A DNA stretch of 64,000 nt from the NCBI GenBank assembly GCA_049975245.1, contig JBNGDB010000008.1, positions 1-64,000 of the forward strand, in the 5' to 3' direction. Positions within the stretch are counted from its first letter, which is position 1; each line of letters begins with the position of its first letter. The notes beneath the pieces were generated by a model. It ran no database searches, was not told where the DNA came from, and was given only the letters and a program-made list of their open reading frames with translations. Source of the DNA: UBA117 sp049975245. GTDB lineage: Archaea > Methanobacteriota > Methanobacteria > Methanobacteriales > Methanobacteriaceae. Of this stretch, positions 8,101 through 17,058 are shown piece after piece. Made by a program: the position numbers and the translations under genes.

Positions 8101-8820
8101 TTATTTTGTGGATATTTCACCACTTATCTGGAATAATCTTCGACCAATAAGGATCAGCCATATGAGTAAAAGTATGCCTGACAGAACGGCAATGACCAGA
8201 ATTAGGATAACCTCAGTTGGTAGAAAGATTACTCTGAAATAGTCAACTAATGAGATTGCAAAGGCCAAAATACCCACATAAGCAGTTTTTTTGCCAAAGT
8301 TATCGCGCCTCAACATTACAGCCGATACTATGATTCCTGCAATTGAAATTAATAGGAAACCCATGTTGAAACCACCCACAGCACGTTGACCGGTGTTGAC
8401 CAGGATAGTCTGGCCTGCTGCCAAGATCATGGATTTCTGTGCCTCAGTTGTAGCAGCCATGTATTGGTTGCTTAGAGAAAGCATGTTAAACGAGTTGTTG
8501 GTTGCCAGGAAGACAGCTATTCCCAGCATGGCCAGGGAAATGGCGATTATCATGTAACTTTCATTAAATCGTCTGAGGGCTGCATAAAGTGCCAGGAACA
8601 GTGGGATGAAAAGAATGTAGGCTATCACTTCCAGTAGATAAAAATCGATCAGGCCAATGATTCTGTTATTCTGGAGTAGTGTGAAGTATCCCATAACCGT
8701 GGCAGGTTGAGGCCACAGCGTGAAGACTATAATTTCAATTAAAAGTAACAATGCCGCCAGGATGGCTGCTATTCCTCCGATTTTGTAGAGATCTTTCCAT
8801 TTTGAATTTGCATTTTCCAT
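8101..8820 (-). CDS. DUF4386-like membrane protein
   Basis: A 239-residue, very hydrophobic protein with about six or seven membrane helices: near residues 14-40, 57-80, 88-106, 141-165, 180-200 and 205-230. A hydrophilic loop SNQYMAATTEAQKSMILAAG in the middle is typical of DUF4386 proteins, to which I assign it with moderate confidence. The start ATG at 8820 has a GAGGGG site 8 bases upstream; the open frame reaches 8835 and overlaps the stop of the preceding gene. It follows the DUF1801 gene immediately, so the two are one transcript. Function is unknown. Confidence 0.7.
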   Translation of the reverse strand: MENANSKWKDLYKIGGIAAILAALLLLIEIIVFTLWPQPATVMGYFTLLQNNRIIGLIDFYLLEVIAYILFIPLFLALYAALRRFNESYMIIAISLAMLGIAVFLATNNSFNMLSLSNQYMAATTEAQKSMILAAGQTILVNTGQRAVGGFNMGFLLISIAGIIVSAVMLRRDNFGKKTAYVGILAFAISLVDYFRVIFLPTEVILILVIAVLSGILLLIWLILIGRRLFQISGEISTK

Positions 8821-8831
8821 AAAATTTCCCC

Positions 8832-9221
8832 TCATTTAATCTTTTCATTCTGTTTCATCCTTTCCTTGACTATGTTCTTCACAAGTATCTCAGGTAGCGG
8901 ATTTTCTGCTGTGAAGTGGACGGTTGTTCCTGAAATATCAAAATCTTCCAGTTCTTCTTTAAATATTTCTAAAATAGAATTATCCACCACAATGAAACTG
9001 TTATGATTCTTAAATGCTGCAAAATGAACTAGAGGTCCGTTATATTTATAGGTGGGGATCTGGTAGCTGATTAATTCTTCAGATCCTGGTGAAGCGGCTT
9101 TAATAGCCTTTCGGAGTTCCTCAAGTACGGATCGCTCCCCCGGAGGTGCAGCGGCGATATATTCATCCACTGTTTTCGTTTTTGATTTGGTTTTCTCAGA
9201 ATTTATCCCTTCCTTTTCCAT
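8832..9221 (-). CDS. DUF1801 / YdhG-like small protein
   Basis: The 129-residue protein carries the YdhG/DUF1801 signature: VDEYIAAAPPGERSVLEELR, then EELISYQIPTYKYNGPLVHF and AAFKNHNSFIV. These proteins have a frataxin-like or SRPBCC-type small fold and were proposed as iron chaperones in bacteria; the role in archaea is unproven. Start at 9221 is chosen because a GGAGGGGG site lies 7 bases upstream, although the frame is open to 9266. Its stop overlaps the start region of the DUF4386-like gene. Upstream, 60 bases away, is the DUF6326 gene in the same orientation. The block looks bacterial in gene content. Confidence 0.75.
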   Translation of the reverse strand: MEKEGINSEKTKSKTKTVDEYIAAAPPGERSVLEELRKAIKAASPGSEELISYQIPTYKYNGPLVHFAAFKNHNSFIVVDNSILEIFKEELEDFDISGTTVHFTAENPLPEILVKNIVKERMKQNEKIK

Positions 9222-9281
9222 TAAAGCCCCCTCCATTTCAATAAAATTTCTAAAGGTAATTATCATCCGTGAATATTATTT

Positions 9282-9647
9282 TTAAACCCAATTCCATGCA
9301 AACCAAACAGTCAGCGCATTAAACCCAAGCCCTACAACTATCAAAAATTTGTCATAAGTAGAAGGGTAAGTGGGCAATCCAATCAGATTAAAAACAAACA
9401 AGAACAGGGCTGCGATGATGTTTACCCAGCGATTCATAGGATAGTTGAGAGTTAAAGATATGATAATCATGAAAATCGGTATAAGCATTATCACTGCCAT
9501 TACTAGCAGCATTTTCTGGTTTATCTTCTTACCTGCTATTTCTCCCGCTTTAAAGTCACCGGAAAATATCCGCAACACATCCCCCAATAAATAGGTTAAC
9601 ATTAAAGCCACCCATATTCCTGAAAGGATTATCTGCACATCTTCCAT
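9282..9647 (-). CDS. DUF6326 family membrane protein
   Basis: This 121-residue protein has four predicted membrane helices (about residues 5-25, 45-66, 74-92 and 98-118). The segment WVALMLTYLLGDVLRIFSGD near the N-terminus and NRWVNIIAALFLFVFNLIG are characteristic of the DUF6326 family as I remember it. The ribosome binding site is a long G-rich GGAGGGGGG. It is the first gene of a three-gene minus-strand run with the DUF1801 and DUF4386-like genes. Function is unknown. Confidence 0.75.
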   Translation of the reverse strand: MEDVQIILSGIWVALMLTYLLGDVLRIFSGDFKAGEIAGKKINQKMLLVMAVIMLIPIFMIIISLTLNYPMNRWVNIIAALFLFVFNLIGLPTYPSTYDKFLIVVGLGFNALTVWFAWNWV

Positions 9648-9766
9648 GATTCAAGCCCCCCTCCATGAATGCAATTAAATATTTTAAATAGCTTTTCTTG
9701 TTTTTATCGTACAATAAAAAAATTAGCATAAATAGTGTTACTTATAAATAACCTTTTTACTTTTAT

Positions 9767-10219
9767 TTACTCCTTTTCTAAAAAGAGTTTTTTTCCTTTT
9801 TCTGTGTATTCAATAAACCCCAATTGTTCGAAGAAATTCAATTGATCATCCAACTCGCCACCCTCTACCATCTTACCATCGACTACGCGAAAGAAGAAAA
9901 CCATGGGCAGGGTTATCTTGTTGCCCGTGGGAGGTAATGGAACTCCAAAAAGGTTCCAATCACCAGTATGCGTTCCTGTAGCTTTAACTCGTACCCATAC
10001 CCATTCTCCTTCAGCAATCATATCTTCTATTGATTCATACCAGTCAGGAAAACCTTCAAAAGCCAGGGTGAATAATTCTTTGAATTTATCCCGACCTTGT
10101 TGTTCATGTGTGTGATCCACATAATCTGGTGCCACTAACTCCTCAAAAACATCCAAATTCCGATTATTATAGGCTTCAATAAACTTGCGAATAATGGCTT
10201 TATTCTCTTCTGCTAACAT
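9767..10219 (-). CDS. SnoaL-like ester cyclase family protein
   Basis: The 150-residue protein fits the NTF2-like SnoaL fold. The N-terminus NKAIIRKFIEAYNNRNLDVF and the following LVAPDYVDHT, then GFPDWYESIEDMIAEGEWVW and GTHTGDWNLFGVPLPPTG, are the standard SnoaL-like polyketide cyclase pattern; His and Asp residues of the active-site type (VDHT, the second Asp in PDWY) are present. True polyketide cyclisation is unlikely here, because such proteins are widespread with unknown substrates. A GGGTG motif precedes the ATG. It is 9 bases after the broken methyltransferase gene on the same strand and would be in the same transcript as the oxidoreductase and flavodoxin-like genes. Confidence 0.85.
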   Translation of the reverse strand: MLAEENKAIIRKFIEAYNNRNLDVFEELVAPDYVDHTHEQQGRDKFKELFTLAFEGFPDWYESIEDMIAEGEWVWVRVKATGTHTGDWNLFGVPLPPTGNKITLPMVFFFRVVDGKMVEGGELDDQLNFFEQLGFIEYTEKGKKLFLEKE

Positions 10220-10228
10220 AAAAACACC

Positions 10229-10878
10229 CTAATTTTCTTTTAAACTAATCTTCGCTACAATAAAGTAGAACATTAAATGTCTTAATTTTAACTTTTCAGT
10301 TTCAACAATTTGAAAATTACCTTTATATATTAAATCTACTAATTCGGAGAATTTATAGAATTTTGTAGAGATTAAACGTGCTTTTTTCATGATAAACAAC
10401 ACAGAGGAAGAAATAATTCTTGAAAACTTCCTTTCCTCCTCCCCCATGCATTCTGTTGAAGAAATAAAAATTCCTCCTGGTTTCAATAATTCTTTAATCC
10501 TTTGCATAACCTCTTGTATATCTTCTAAATAATGCATGATATTGAAAGCCAGTATCACAACAAAAGATCCTTTCAGAAGTTTCTCATCAAATATTGTTGC
10601 TCGGGTGAATTACACATTGGAAGTTTTACCCTCATATGCCTTTCTTTTTGCAAGTTCAATCATTTTAGAAGATATATCAATACCATGGACTTCTTTCACA
10701 TCAGCAGCAATTTCCAGAGCTTTAGTTCCAGTCCCACATCCAAGATCTAAAACCATGTCACCTTTATTCAGATATTTTTTAGTTTTATTAAAGTTCGTGA
10801 CGTGAATCTTTCTAAAGGCTCTTCACTCTCATCATAATTATTTGCTAGCAAATTCCAAATCGTTTCTGATTTAATAAT
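10229..10878 (-). pseudogene. Class I SAM-dependent methyltransferase, broken by frameshift and stop
   Basis: Reading the minus strand across frames reconstructs a methyltransferase. The N-terminal piece runs ETIWNLLANNYDESEEPLE; then a one-base deletion near 10805-10812, in an A-run, shifts the frame; the next part has the SAM-binding motif MVLDLGCGTGTKALEIA and VHGIDISSKMIELA. An in-frame TAA follows at the point where a Gln codon would fit (TSNV-stop-FTRATIF). The intact C-terminal part then runs from 10558 with AFNIMHYLED and LLKPGGIFISSTE. The natural start is also lost: an ATT stands where an ATG would be expected, just behind GGGGATTG at the end of the oxidoreductase gene. Three independent lesions argue for a real pseudogene rather than a read error. 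Confidence 0.8.
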
Positions 10879-11880
10879 TCAATCCCCATTAACCATTGTA
10901 TATGTATCATTACCCACATTTATGACCACATTACCCTTCTTATGTCCTTTTTCCACAAACTTGTGAGCTTCAGCAGTCTGTTCCAAAGGATAACATCTAT
11001 CAATAACTGCAACTATGCCTCCAGATTCAATAAGTCCTTTAAGGAATATTAAATCTTCATTTTTTGCACTTTCTGTTCCACTTATAACTCTCTTGTTACT
11101 TGTGAATCCAGCCCATCGCCCTCGAATCATCTGCGAGATCCCGGGATTGCCTAAAAGATAGCTTCCATTTCTTTTAAGTGATTTTAGGCTGTTCGAGAAT
11201 GAACTTTTTCCAACTACGTCAAAAATAACATGATAAGTCTCTTCTCTTTTGGTGAAATCTTCTTTAGTGTAATCAATTACATGATCTGCACCAATGGATC
11301 GCACCATGTCTAAATTAGCAGTACTGCAGACGCCAGTAACTTCTGCTCCTAAATATTTGGCAAACTGCACTGCTATCGTGCCAATACTGCCTGAAGCACC
11401 ATTAATAAGAACCTTATCTCCACTCTGGATGTTTAATTTCTTTAAATAATTCAATGCTATAATTCCACCCATAGGAACAGTAACAGCTTCCTCATAAGTC
11501 ATGTTTACTGGTTTTTCGGCCAACACCCCCTCTTCTGAGACGCAAGCATATTCTGCATAAGCACCTAAACTGAAACCTGTAAATGCAAAAACCTGTGCCC
11601 CTTTCCTGAATCGTTTAACATCTTTGCCTATCTCTACAATTTCCCCGGCAAGTTCCTGTCCTAATATTTTTTTCCTTGGTCCTGTGAAACCAAACCCTAT
11701 TCGAGCCGGGATCCATAACCAAGTAGGCATCTGGAATCTTCGAATCTCACAGTCACCCGCAGTTACCGTTGCAGCATGTATTCTTACCAGTACTTCATTA
11801 TCCTTCGGAATGGGTTTTTCTACCTCATCAAGTTTAAGAACACTTGGAGGTCCGTATTTGGTACAAACAATAGCTTTCAT
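10879..11880 (-). CDS. Zinc-independent MDR-family NAD(P)-dependent oxidoreductase
   Basis: A 333-residue medium-chain dehydrogenase/reductase. The GroES-like N-domain starts MKAIVCTKYGPPSVLKLDEV and includes GQELAGEIVEIGKDVKRF. The Rossmann domain has the nucleotide motif VLINGASGSIGTIAVQFAK, with GADHVIDYTKEDF downstream. The Cys-rich structural zinc loop of classical alcohol dehydrogenases is absent, so it belongs to the quinone-reductase-like branch. The family reduces quinones, enones or similar using NADPH. The ATG lies 4 bases after the stop of the flavodoxin-like gene and has no clear Shine-Dalgarno, indicating translational coupling. The final codons run directly into the methyltransferase pseudogene. 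Confidence 0.88.
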   Translation of the reverse strand: MKAIVCTKYGPPSVLKLDEVEKPIPKDNEVLVRIHAATVTAGDCEIRRFQMPTWLWIPARIGFGFTGPRKKILGQELAGEIVEIGKDVKRFRKGAQVFAFTGFSLGAYAEYACVSEEGVLAEKPVNMTYEEAVTVPMGGIIALNYLKKLNIQSGDKVLINGASGSIGTIAVQFAKYLGAEVTGVCSTANLDMVRSIGADHVIDYTKEDFTKREETYHVIFDVVGKSSFSNSLKSLKRNGSYLLGNPGISQMIRGRWAGFTSNKRVISGTESAKNEDLIFLKGLIESGGIVAVIDRCYPLEQTAEAHKFVEKGHKKGNVVINVGNDTYTMVNGD

Positions 11881-11884
11881 AATA

Positions 11885-12397
11885 TTAAATAAGATTAAAG
11901 TTTTTTTTAAGATTCATGGCAAACTTTTCTGCATTTTTAAGATCATCAACATTAGGTCTGCCCTTATTTATTCCGCCAAACAATTTAAGGAAACTATTGG
12001 TGTTAAAACCTTTGCATTGAAATTCATCGACAATAATGTAGCCTTTAAATTCTAGTTTTTCCCTGAGAGTGGCATGGTCTTCGGAGGCTTTGGATTTTCC
12101 CGTTATTCCCGAAGTTGAAAAAAGGAATGCATTCCTATTATTTACTTCTGGTAGCTCATCAGCAAGTTCAAGTATAGATTCATGGTGTTTTGCGCCATAA
12201 ATCCCTGAACCAAAACCTACTAAATCATATTCTTGAATTTCTTCAGGATTTATTTCTTGTGGCCATTTTATTATCGCATCAAGAACTTCAGCCAAGACTT
12301 TAGCAACTTTTTCAGTATTACGATGATGATAAGAATATAAAACCAAGAGAGATTTCACTGGCTTTGATTCTCTGCGATTTTCCCCCTTATTTTCCAT
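11885..12397 (-). CDS. Flavodoxin domain protein
   Basis: The 170-residue protein has a flavodoxin-like fold. The FMN phosphate loop is LLVLYSYHHRNTEKVAKVLA (residues about 18-37), and the second flavin loop is DLVGFGSGIYGAKHHESIL, followed by NAFLFSTSGITGK. The first 15 residues are polar and unlike the family core, so the real N-terminus might be slightly later, but no better start is seen. Flavodoxin-like proteins carry electrons, here plausibly to the NAD(P)-dependent oxidoreductase encoded 4 bases downstream. It is the first gene of the run that ends with the SnoaL-like gene. Confidence 0.85.
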   Translation of the reverse strand: MENKGENRRESKPVKSLLVLYSYHHRNTEKVAKVLAEVLDAIIKWPQEINPEEIQEYDLVGFGSGIYGAKHHESILELADELPEVNNRNAFLFSTSGITGKSKASEDHATLREKLEFKGYIIVDEFQCKGFNTNSFLKLFGGINKGRPNVDDLKNAEKFAMNLKKNFNLI

Positions 12398-12451
12398 TTT
12401 TACCGTTCCTTGAATAATTTCAACGTTACCATCAAATAAAAATAGAGACTC

Positions 12452-14464
12452 CTATTTTCTCCCAGTTACGGCTAAACTACATAAAACTATAAGAATTGCA
12501 AGTAGTAATCCCTGTGCTGGCAGTCCAGTTTTTTGCATTCCTACTGTTTTATTTGTCTTTGATCCTGCTAAGATGTTCACAAATGTTTGGACAGTTTGAT
12601 AGTCTGATGCAGTTATTGTAGCAATTCCAGGCCCCTCATCGGCTCTTAAAGTGGCAATAGCTCGGCCGTTATACCATGGGACTGTAATGGACTTACTTCC
12701 CAAATTACCTAAATTAGTGGTAAAGGTTACCCGTGACCCGCTGAAAAATTGATCCGAATTTGCGCTATGTTGGCCTCCAGCTGAATCCCTATAAACATCC
12801 GCAGTGATGATAGAAGTTTGGCCAATATATAATGTGGAAGGATCTGCTTTAATACTTAAAATAAGCCATGGAGAATAAATAAGAGTTCCATTTCCCTTAA
12901 AGAATTTATTATTGCCTGGTTTATTGGTTCCGTACCAATTATACTTACCATTTGTATTGCTATTTTCCAGTTTATGGAAAAGTTTATCTAAATCGTCCCT
13001 GATAGGTTTTAAAATAGGTTCAAGTTCAGGATGATCCTTAATGGCATCGTCAATTGGTTTAAGCATCTCATCTATACTTGGTCCAAAGGATGAGAATAAA
13101 AAGTTCTGAACGTAATGATCGAAGTTCACGATACGATTATAGTTAATTGTTCCATTTGGGGAACAAATTACAATTCCTATTCCTGAACCATTCCCTTCAA
13201 GGTTGTTTCCCATGACATTTGTATGATTAAAACCAACACTTATTAAAGACACATCATTAGTTCCTTTAACTTGGAATATTGTGTTATGAAGCATGAAAAG
13301 ATCTTTTAATGCTGTACCTACAAGACCTGCCGCTATATTGGGTGATTTAATATTAGAAACTATGTTATTTTCTAAATTTGCACTATTTCCTAAGCCAAAA
13401 CCTAGAATTCCTATGGCTGCTTTGGCATTACTAATATTTGATACGTTGTTATTTTCTAATTTCAAATCACCAAAGGAGATGATAACAATTCCTGCTGCCT
13501 GTTCATCAGCAATTATTTGGGATACATGATTTTTAGAAACATGAACAGGCCCAGTACCAATAATGGCCGCTTCTAATCCAAAAATTGAGCTACCATCAAC
13601 TCCATTTAAGTTATACAATTTATTCTCAGAAATCAAAGCATATTTACTGCTGCATACTAATTCTATCCCTGTAACAGCACTGGCTATGTAACTTTTAATT
13701 ACATTTATTACATTTTTAGTGACTGTCAAATTGGTGACATTAACAACTTCAGGATTTCCATCAGCACCCTTACTCTTTCCTATTTGGATTCCGTAGGCAC
13801 TGCCACCGAATGCGTTTATATTGGAAATAGTATTACCTGTGGCTGTTAAACTAGCTAATGTTCCGTTGATAGTAACTGTAATACCATTTGCTGAGCCAGT
13901 GCCTATTATGTCTGATATGATATTCCCATTGAATTTGAAGAAACCCCCAGTAAGATTTCCCTCCACTCCATTTTCTGATTGGCCAGATATAACATTGTTG
14001 ATTATTGTATTGTTACTATTTGAAACAAAAATCCCGGTTTTACCCCCTATAATTTTATTTTTATCAACTATGCAGTTGTCTGCACTTATATTGATACCAA
14101 TTCCGGTGGGGGAATTGGTTATTAAAAAGCCGGTTATAGTGCTTCCACTACCATCGCCGGATAAATCTTTTAATATCTTGAATCCAGTATTTGTGGGTTT
14201 TAATTCTACATTATCACCATTATTGGTTTGAATAATCAATTTTTTGTTAACAATAACATCTTCAGTGTAAGTTCCTGTGTATACATTAATTATATCATCA
14301 TCGAGAGTGTTTTCATTGTCTATTGCTTCTTGGATTGTGGAATAATCCTTACCTTCCCCAACGTTCCATTGGGCCGCGTTAACTATATTTACACTAAAAA
14401 ATGAAATCATCAAAACAAATATAATCCCTACTGATAAAAATGAAACCATTTTATCCTTTTTCAC
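12452..14464 (-). CDS. Secreted beta-helix surface protein with Ig-like domain and C-terminal anchor
   Basis: A GTG at 14464 follows a GGAGTGA site and is preferred over an upstream TTG. The first 30 residues form a signal peptide (basic start, then FLSVGIIFVLMISFFSVNIV, cleavage near VNAAQ). Next, a right-handed beta-helix region (about residues 35-470) opens with GKDYSTIQEAIDNENTLDDD, a hallmark of the pectate-lyase/NosD-type repeats, with many N-rich turns such as NSNNTIINNVISG. Then an invasin-like Ig domain (about 555-630) includes SGSRVTFTTNLGNLG. The end has one membrane helix and a short basic tail, LLLAILIVLCSLAVTGRK, for anchoring. Methanobacteriales carry large families of such adhesin-like proteins; attachment to surfaces, partners or pseudomurein is the usual guess. 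Confidence 0.85.
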   Translation of the reverse strand: MKKDKMVSFLSVGIIFVLMISFFSVNIVNAAQWNVGEGKDYSTIQEAIDNENTLDDDIINVYTGTYTEDVIVNKKLIIQTNNGDNVELKPTNTGFKILKDLSGDGSGSTITGFLITNSPTGIGINISADNCIVDKNKIIGGKTGIFVSNSNNTIINNVISGQSENGVEGNLTGGFFKFNGNIISDIIGTGSANGITVTINGTLASLTATGNTISNINAFGGSAYGIQIGKSKGADGNPEVVNVTNLTVTKNVINVIKSYIASAVTGIELVCSSKYALISENKLYNLNGVDGSSIFGLEAAIIGTGPVHVSKNHVSQIIADEQAAGIVIISFGDLKLENNNVSNISNAKAAIGILGFGLGNSANLENNIVSNIKSPNIAAGLVGTALKDLFMLHNTIFQVKGTNDVSLISVGFNHTNVMGNNLEGNGSGIGIVICSPNGTINYNRIVNFDHYVQNFLFSSFGPSIDEMLKPIDDAIKDHPELEPILKPIRDDLDKLFHKLENSNTNGKYNWYGTNKPGNNKFFKGNGTLIYSPWLILSIKADPSTLYIGQTSIITADVYRDSAGGQHSANSDQFFSGSRVTFTTNLGNLGSKSITVPWYNGRAIATLRADEGPGIATITASDYQTVQTFVNILAGSKTNKTVGMQKTGLPAQGLLLAILIVLCSLAVTGRK

Positions 14465-15049
14465 ATTTTCACTCCACTTCAAACTACTTAGGAGAAAAAT
14501 CAGGAATAATCGAATTTAAGATTAGAAATATTAAAAAAATATCATTATGTTTTAAAGTTACTACAAAGAATTATTCTGAATATTTCTCAATAATATTAAA
14601 AAAATAGGCTTATATCAATTTTATGGTTTTCAATAATTTAAAAAGTTTATAAAATACTTTTTATGAGCCTCTTAAACCAAATTGTAAATTAAAAACTTTA
14701 AAAATATTTTAGTTCATCCAAAATCTTAATCATTTTCAAAAATAAAACAATATCTTGCCCCAGCATCCTATCTAACCAGTGATATTTGAATAATAATTCT
14801 AAATTAATCAGAATCTATAAGAAATTTGGAGAATTGACATTATATCCATAATCCCCCATTTATTAATTTAGACTTATACACTATTCTGAATCGATTCATA
14901 AAGTTCTCATTATGATAAATTGCCTGGATTTTTGATTATATTTATTTTAAGTTAGTTAAATGGCTAAAGATAGTGAATTCCCATGATGAAAAAAATATAC
15001 ATTTCAGTAGAGAGTTCCAAAAAGTTTCCATTGTTTTACTATATCATCA
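14465..15049. other. 585-base AT-rich intergenic stretch, no gene seen
   Basis: No coding potential, tRNA or structured RNA was recognised between the surface-protein gene and the flavodoxin gene. The part nearest 14465 must hold the promoter of the surface-protein gene. No long repeats were seen. Confidence 0.45.
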
Positions 15050-15514
15050 TTAAAATAACACGCTGAATTTTCGTGTCAAATCATCAATTTTTTGGTCGAT
15101 ATTTCCTCTCCAGACGATTATGTCAGTTCCTACAACTGTTCCGCCTTTAGATTCACTGATCTTTTTCATTGTACCAATGGCCCGGTTTCCTCCTGTCCAA
15201 TTAAACGGCAAACCTTTAGTAACAAAACCTGCTACTTTTTTACCTTCAAGTGAGGGTATTTGCTCTAAATAAGCCCCCATAGCCGGTGCAAGAGAAAATG
15301 CATGTACAGGTGAGCCAAATATTACTGCATCATATTCAGCAACCACTGGCTCATTTTCGAACTCGACTACTTTTGCTCGGGGAGGTACATCCCCTACAGG
15401 TACCACTCTTTCAACTTCAACTTCATGCCCACTATCTATTAACTTATCCTTAAGCCTTAAAGCAACAGAATAGCTATTTTCAGTTTGGGAATAAACTATG
15501 ATCCCAATTTTCAT
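15050..15514 (-). CDS. Flavodoxin family protein
   Basis: The 154-residue protein begins MKIGIIVYSQTENSYSVALR, the FMN phosphate loop with the S-Q-T-x-N pattern. A second flavin-binding loop is DAVIFGSPVHAFSLAPAMGA, and KKVAGFVTKGLPFNWTGGNR follows. These are the features of a short-chain flavodoxin. The ribosome binding site GAGGAGGAG is excellent. It lies 16 bases after the metallo-hydrolase gene on the same strand, so the pair is an operon. Flavodoxin next to an MBL-fold protein recalls the separate parts of flavo-diiron proteins, but the MBL protein here looks like a hydrolase, so a joint redox role is only a guess. Confidence 0.87.
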   Translation of the reverse strand: MKIGIIVYSQTENSYSVALRLKDKLIDSGHEVEVERVVPVGDVPPRAKVVEFENEPVVAEYDAVIFGSPVHAFSLAPAMGAYLEQIPSLEGKKVAGFVTKGLPFNWTGGNRAIGTMKKISESKGGTVVGTDIIVWRGNIDQKIDDLTRKFSVLF

Positions 15515-15530
15515 AAAATACTCCTCCTCT

Positions 15531-16199
15531 TTAGTCTATAACCTGAGCTAATTGATCCCAACGGAATGGATCTCCATGGCCCGGGTAAACATAATTTATA
15601 TTTAAATTCTCCAATTTTTCAATACTAGCCTTAGCAGCTATTTTATCATCCATTATTGAATTTAAAGCAGGTTTTTTGGTGTTGCTAAATAGATCACCGC
15701 AAAATAAGTCAAGTTCATTGGTTAATATTCCAATGGACCCCGAAGAGTGGCCAGGTATATGAATAATTTTTGCATCAAGCCCATATTCCTTTAAGTCATC
15801 ACCATCTTCAACATAAATATCAGGTTTAAATCTTTCTGATTTACTAAGACCCATGAAGGGACTTATAATTCTAGACAAGATATTGCCCTTCCGGTTCCAT
15901 AACATATCCCCATACTCTGCCATTCCAAAATCTCCATTATGCATGGCTATCTGTGCACCATATTCCTGCTGGAGATAAGCACAGTTCCCTATATGATCTG
16001 AATCGCCATGAGTTATCAAAACTAAATTAAGATTTTTTGGTTTGCAACCAGATTCTTCCAGATTTTTTTCAAGCTCTTTGCGAGTTCTTGACATTCCAGT
16101 ATCAATTAAAAAAAATTCACTGCCTTCTTGGATAAGATAGCAGTTTACACTAGTTAAACCACCTAACATTTCTAATTTTATGGTTTTTATAATAGACAT
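15531..16199 (-). CDS. MBL-fold metallo-hydrolase
   Basis: The 222-residue protein has the metallo-beta-lactamase fold. The metal motif is LITHGDSDHIGN, with Asp replacing the second His of the common HxHxDH; this HxDxDH variant occurs in a recognised subset of the family. Further ligands are in IHIPGHSSGSIGI, DLFCGDLFS and VYPGHGDPF. The N-terminus INCYLIQEGSEFFLIDTG-like pattern (here VNCYLIQEGSEFFLIDTG) is typical. A GGCTGGAA site precedes the ATG. The gene is transcribed with the downstream flavodoxin. A thioesterase, lactonase or similar hydrolytic activity is plausible; the substrate is unknown. Confidence 0.87.
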   Translation of the reverse strand: MSIIKTIKLEMLGGLTSVNCYLIQEGSEFFLIDTGMSRTRKELEKNLEESGCKPKNLNLVLITHGDSDHIGNCAYLQQEYGAQIAMHNGDFGMAEYGDMLWNRKGNILSRIISPFMGLSKSERFKPDIYVEDGDDLKEYGLDAKIIHIPGHSSGSIGILTNELDLFCGDLFSNTKKPALNSIMDDKIAAKASIEKLENLNINYVYPGHGDPFRWDQLAQVID

Positions 16200-16386
16200 T
16201 TTATTCCAGCCATATTAATTGATTTAAAAAAAATCCTTTTCTAAAGATTTTTAACCATTTTCATCTATTAATTATATTATTCCTATTTAAAGTATGAATT
16301 GATATTTCCTATTTTTAAGACTAAAAAATATCCAATCTTTAAAAGACCATATTTTATAAATCTTGTAAAATTAATAAGAATGTAAA

Positions 16387-16989
16387 TTAAATTAAAAACT
16401 CCATATTCAAAGCTCCTTTCTCTCCCCCTATCCATGGGACGCTTTTTTTATTAAAAATTTTAAAACCCGTTCTTTTATAAAGATTATAAGCGCCTTCATT
16501 ATCTAAATCCACATCCAAAACTACCCTTTTAAATCCATATTTTCTTGCAATTTCGATGGCATTTTCCAGAATGAATGTGCCAATACCCTTTCCACGAACA
16601 TTTTCATCAACTGCTACACAAGCTAAATAAAAATCTTCTTCATTCAAATCTGCCAAAAAATGACCGTCCCACCAGTCCATTAGTAAAAATTTTAAAACAT
16701 TCCACAAATTAAGATTTTGTCTTAAAACCTTGAATTCCCCGGTATTTTTAAATTCATCCCCACAAGAATAAACTAAAACTCCCTGAATTTCATGATTATT
16801 ACCAATAAAAACTATTATTCTCTCAAAACCTAGTGAATTGTTTCCCGCGCGGATTAATTTATCAATTTTTTCCGCAGCATTTTTTTTATTACTGAAAAAA
16901 AAATCGAATAGCTTTGTATCTGTTTCATAAATCAGTTCTGCTACTTTCAAAGTATTATGATTGGTAATATCTAGTTTCTGAATTTCCAT
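16387..16989 (-). CDS. GNAT family N-acetyltransferase
   Basis: The 200-residue protein shows the GNAT acetyl-CoA-binding signature VAVDENVRGKGIGTFILENA (motif A, about residues 125-145), followed by YGFKRVVLDVDLDNEGAYNL and YKRTGFKIF, the motif B region. The N-terminus MEIQKLDITNHNTLKVAELI is a typical GNAT opening. Substrate cannot be inferred. It is divergently oriented from the cysteine-rich membrane protein gene at 17059. Confidence 0.88.
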   Translation of the reverse strand: MEIQKLDITNHNTLKVAELIYETDTKLFDFFFSNKKNAAEKIDKLIRAGNNSLGFERIIVFIGNNHEIQGVLVYSCGDEFKNTGEFKVLRQNLNLWNVLKFLLMDWWDGHFLADLNEEDFYLACVAVDENVRGKGIGTFILENAIEIARKYGFKRVVLDVDLDNEGAYNLYKRTGFKIFNKKSVPWIGGEKGALNMEFLI

Positions 16990-17058
16990 ATGCTTCTTCC
17001 GTTATCTTTAATTTATTTAATTTTAAATAATAATTATTAATATTTACAGTGTGATTAA

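Noticed and set aside
15531..16199. MBL protein as part of a flavo-diiron protein with the neighbouring flavodoxin
   Set aside because: The metal motif HxDxDH and the short length fit a hydrolase; diiron ligands typical of flavo-diiron proteins were not recognised.
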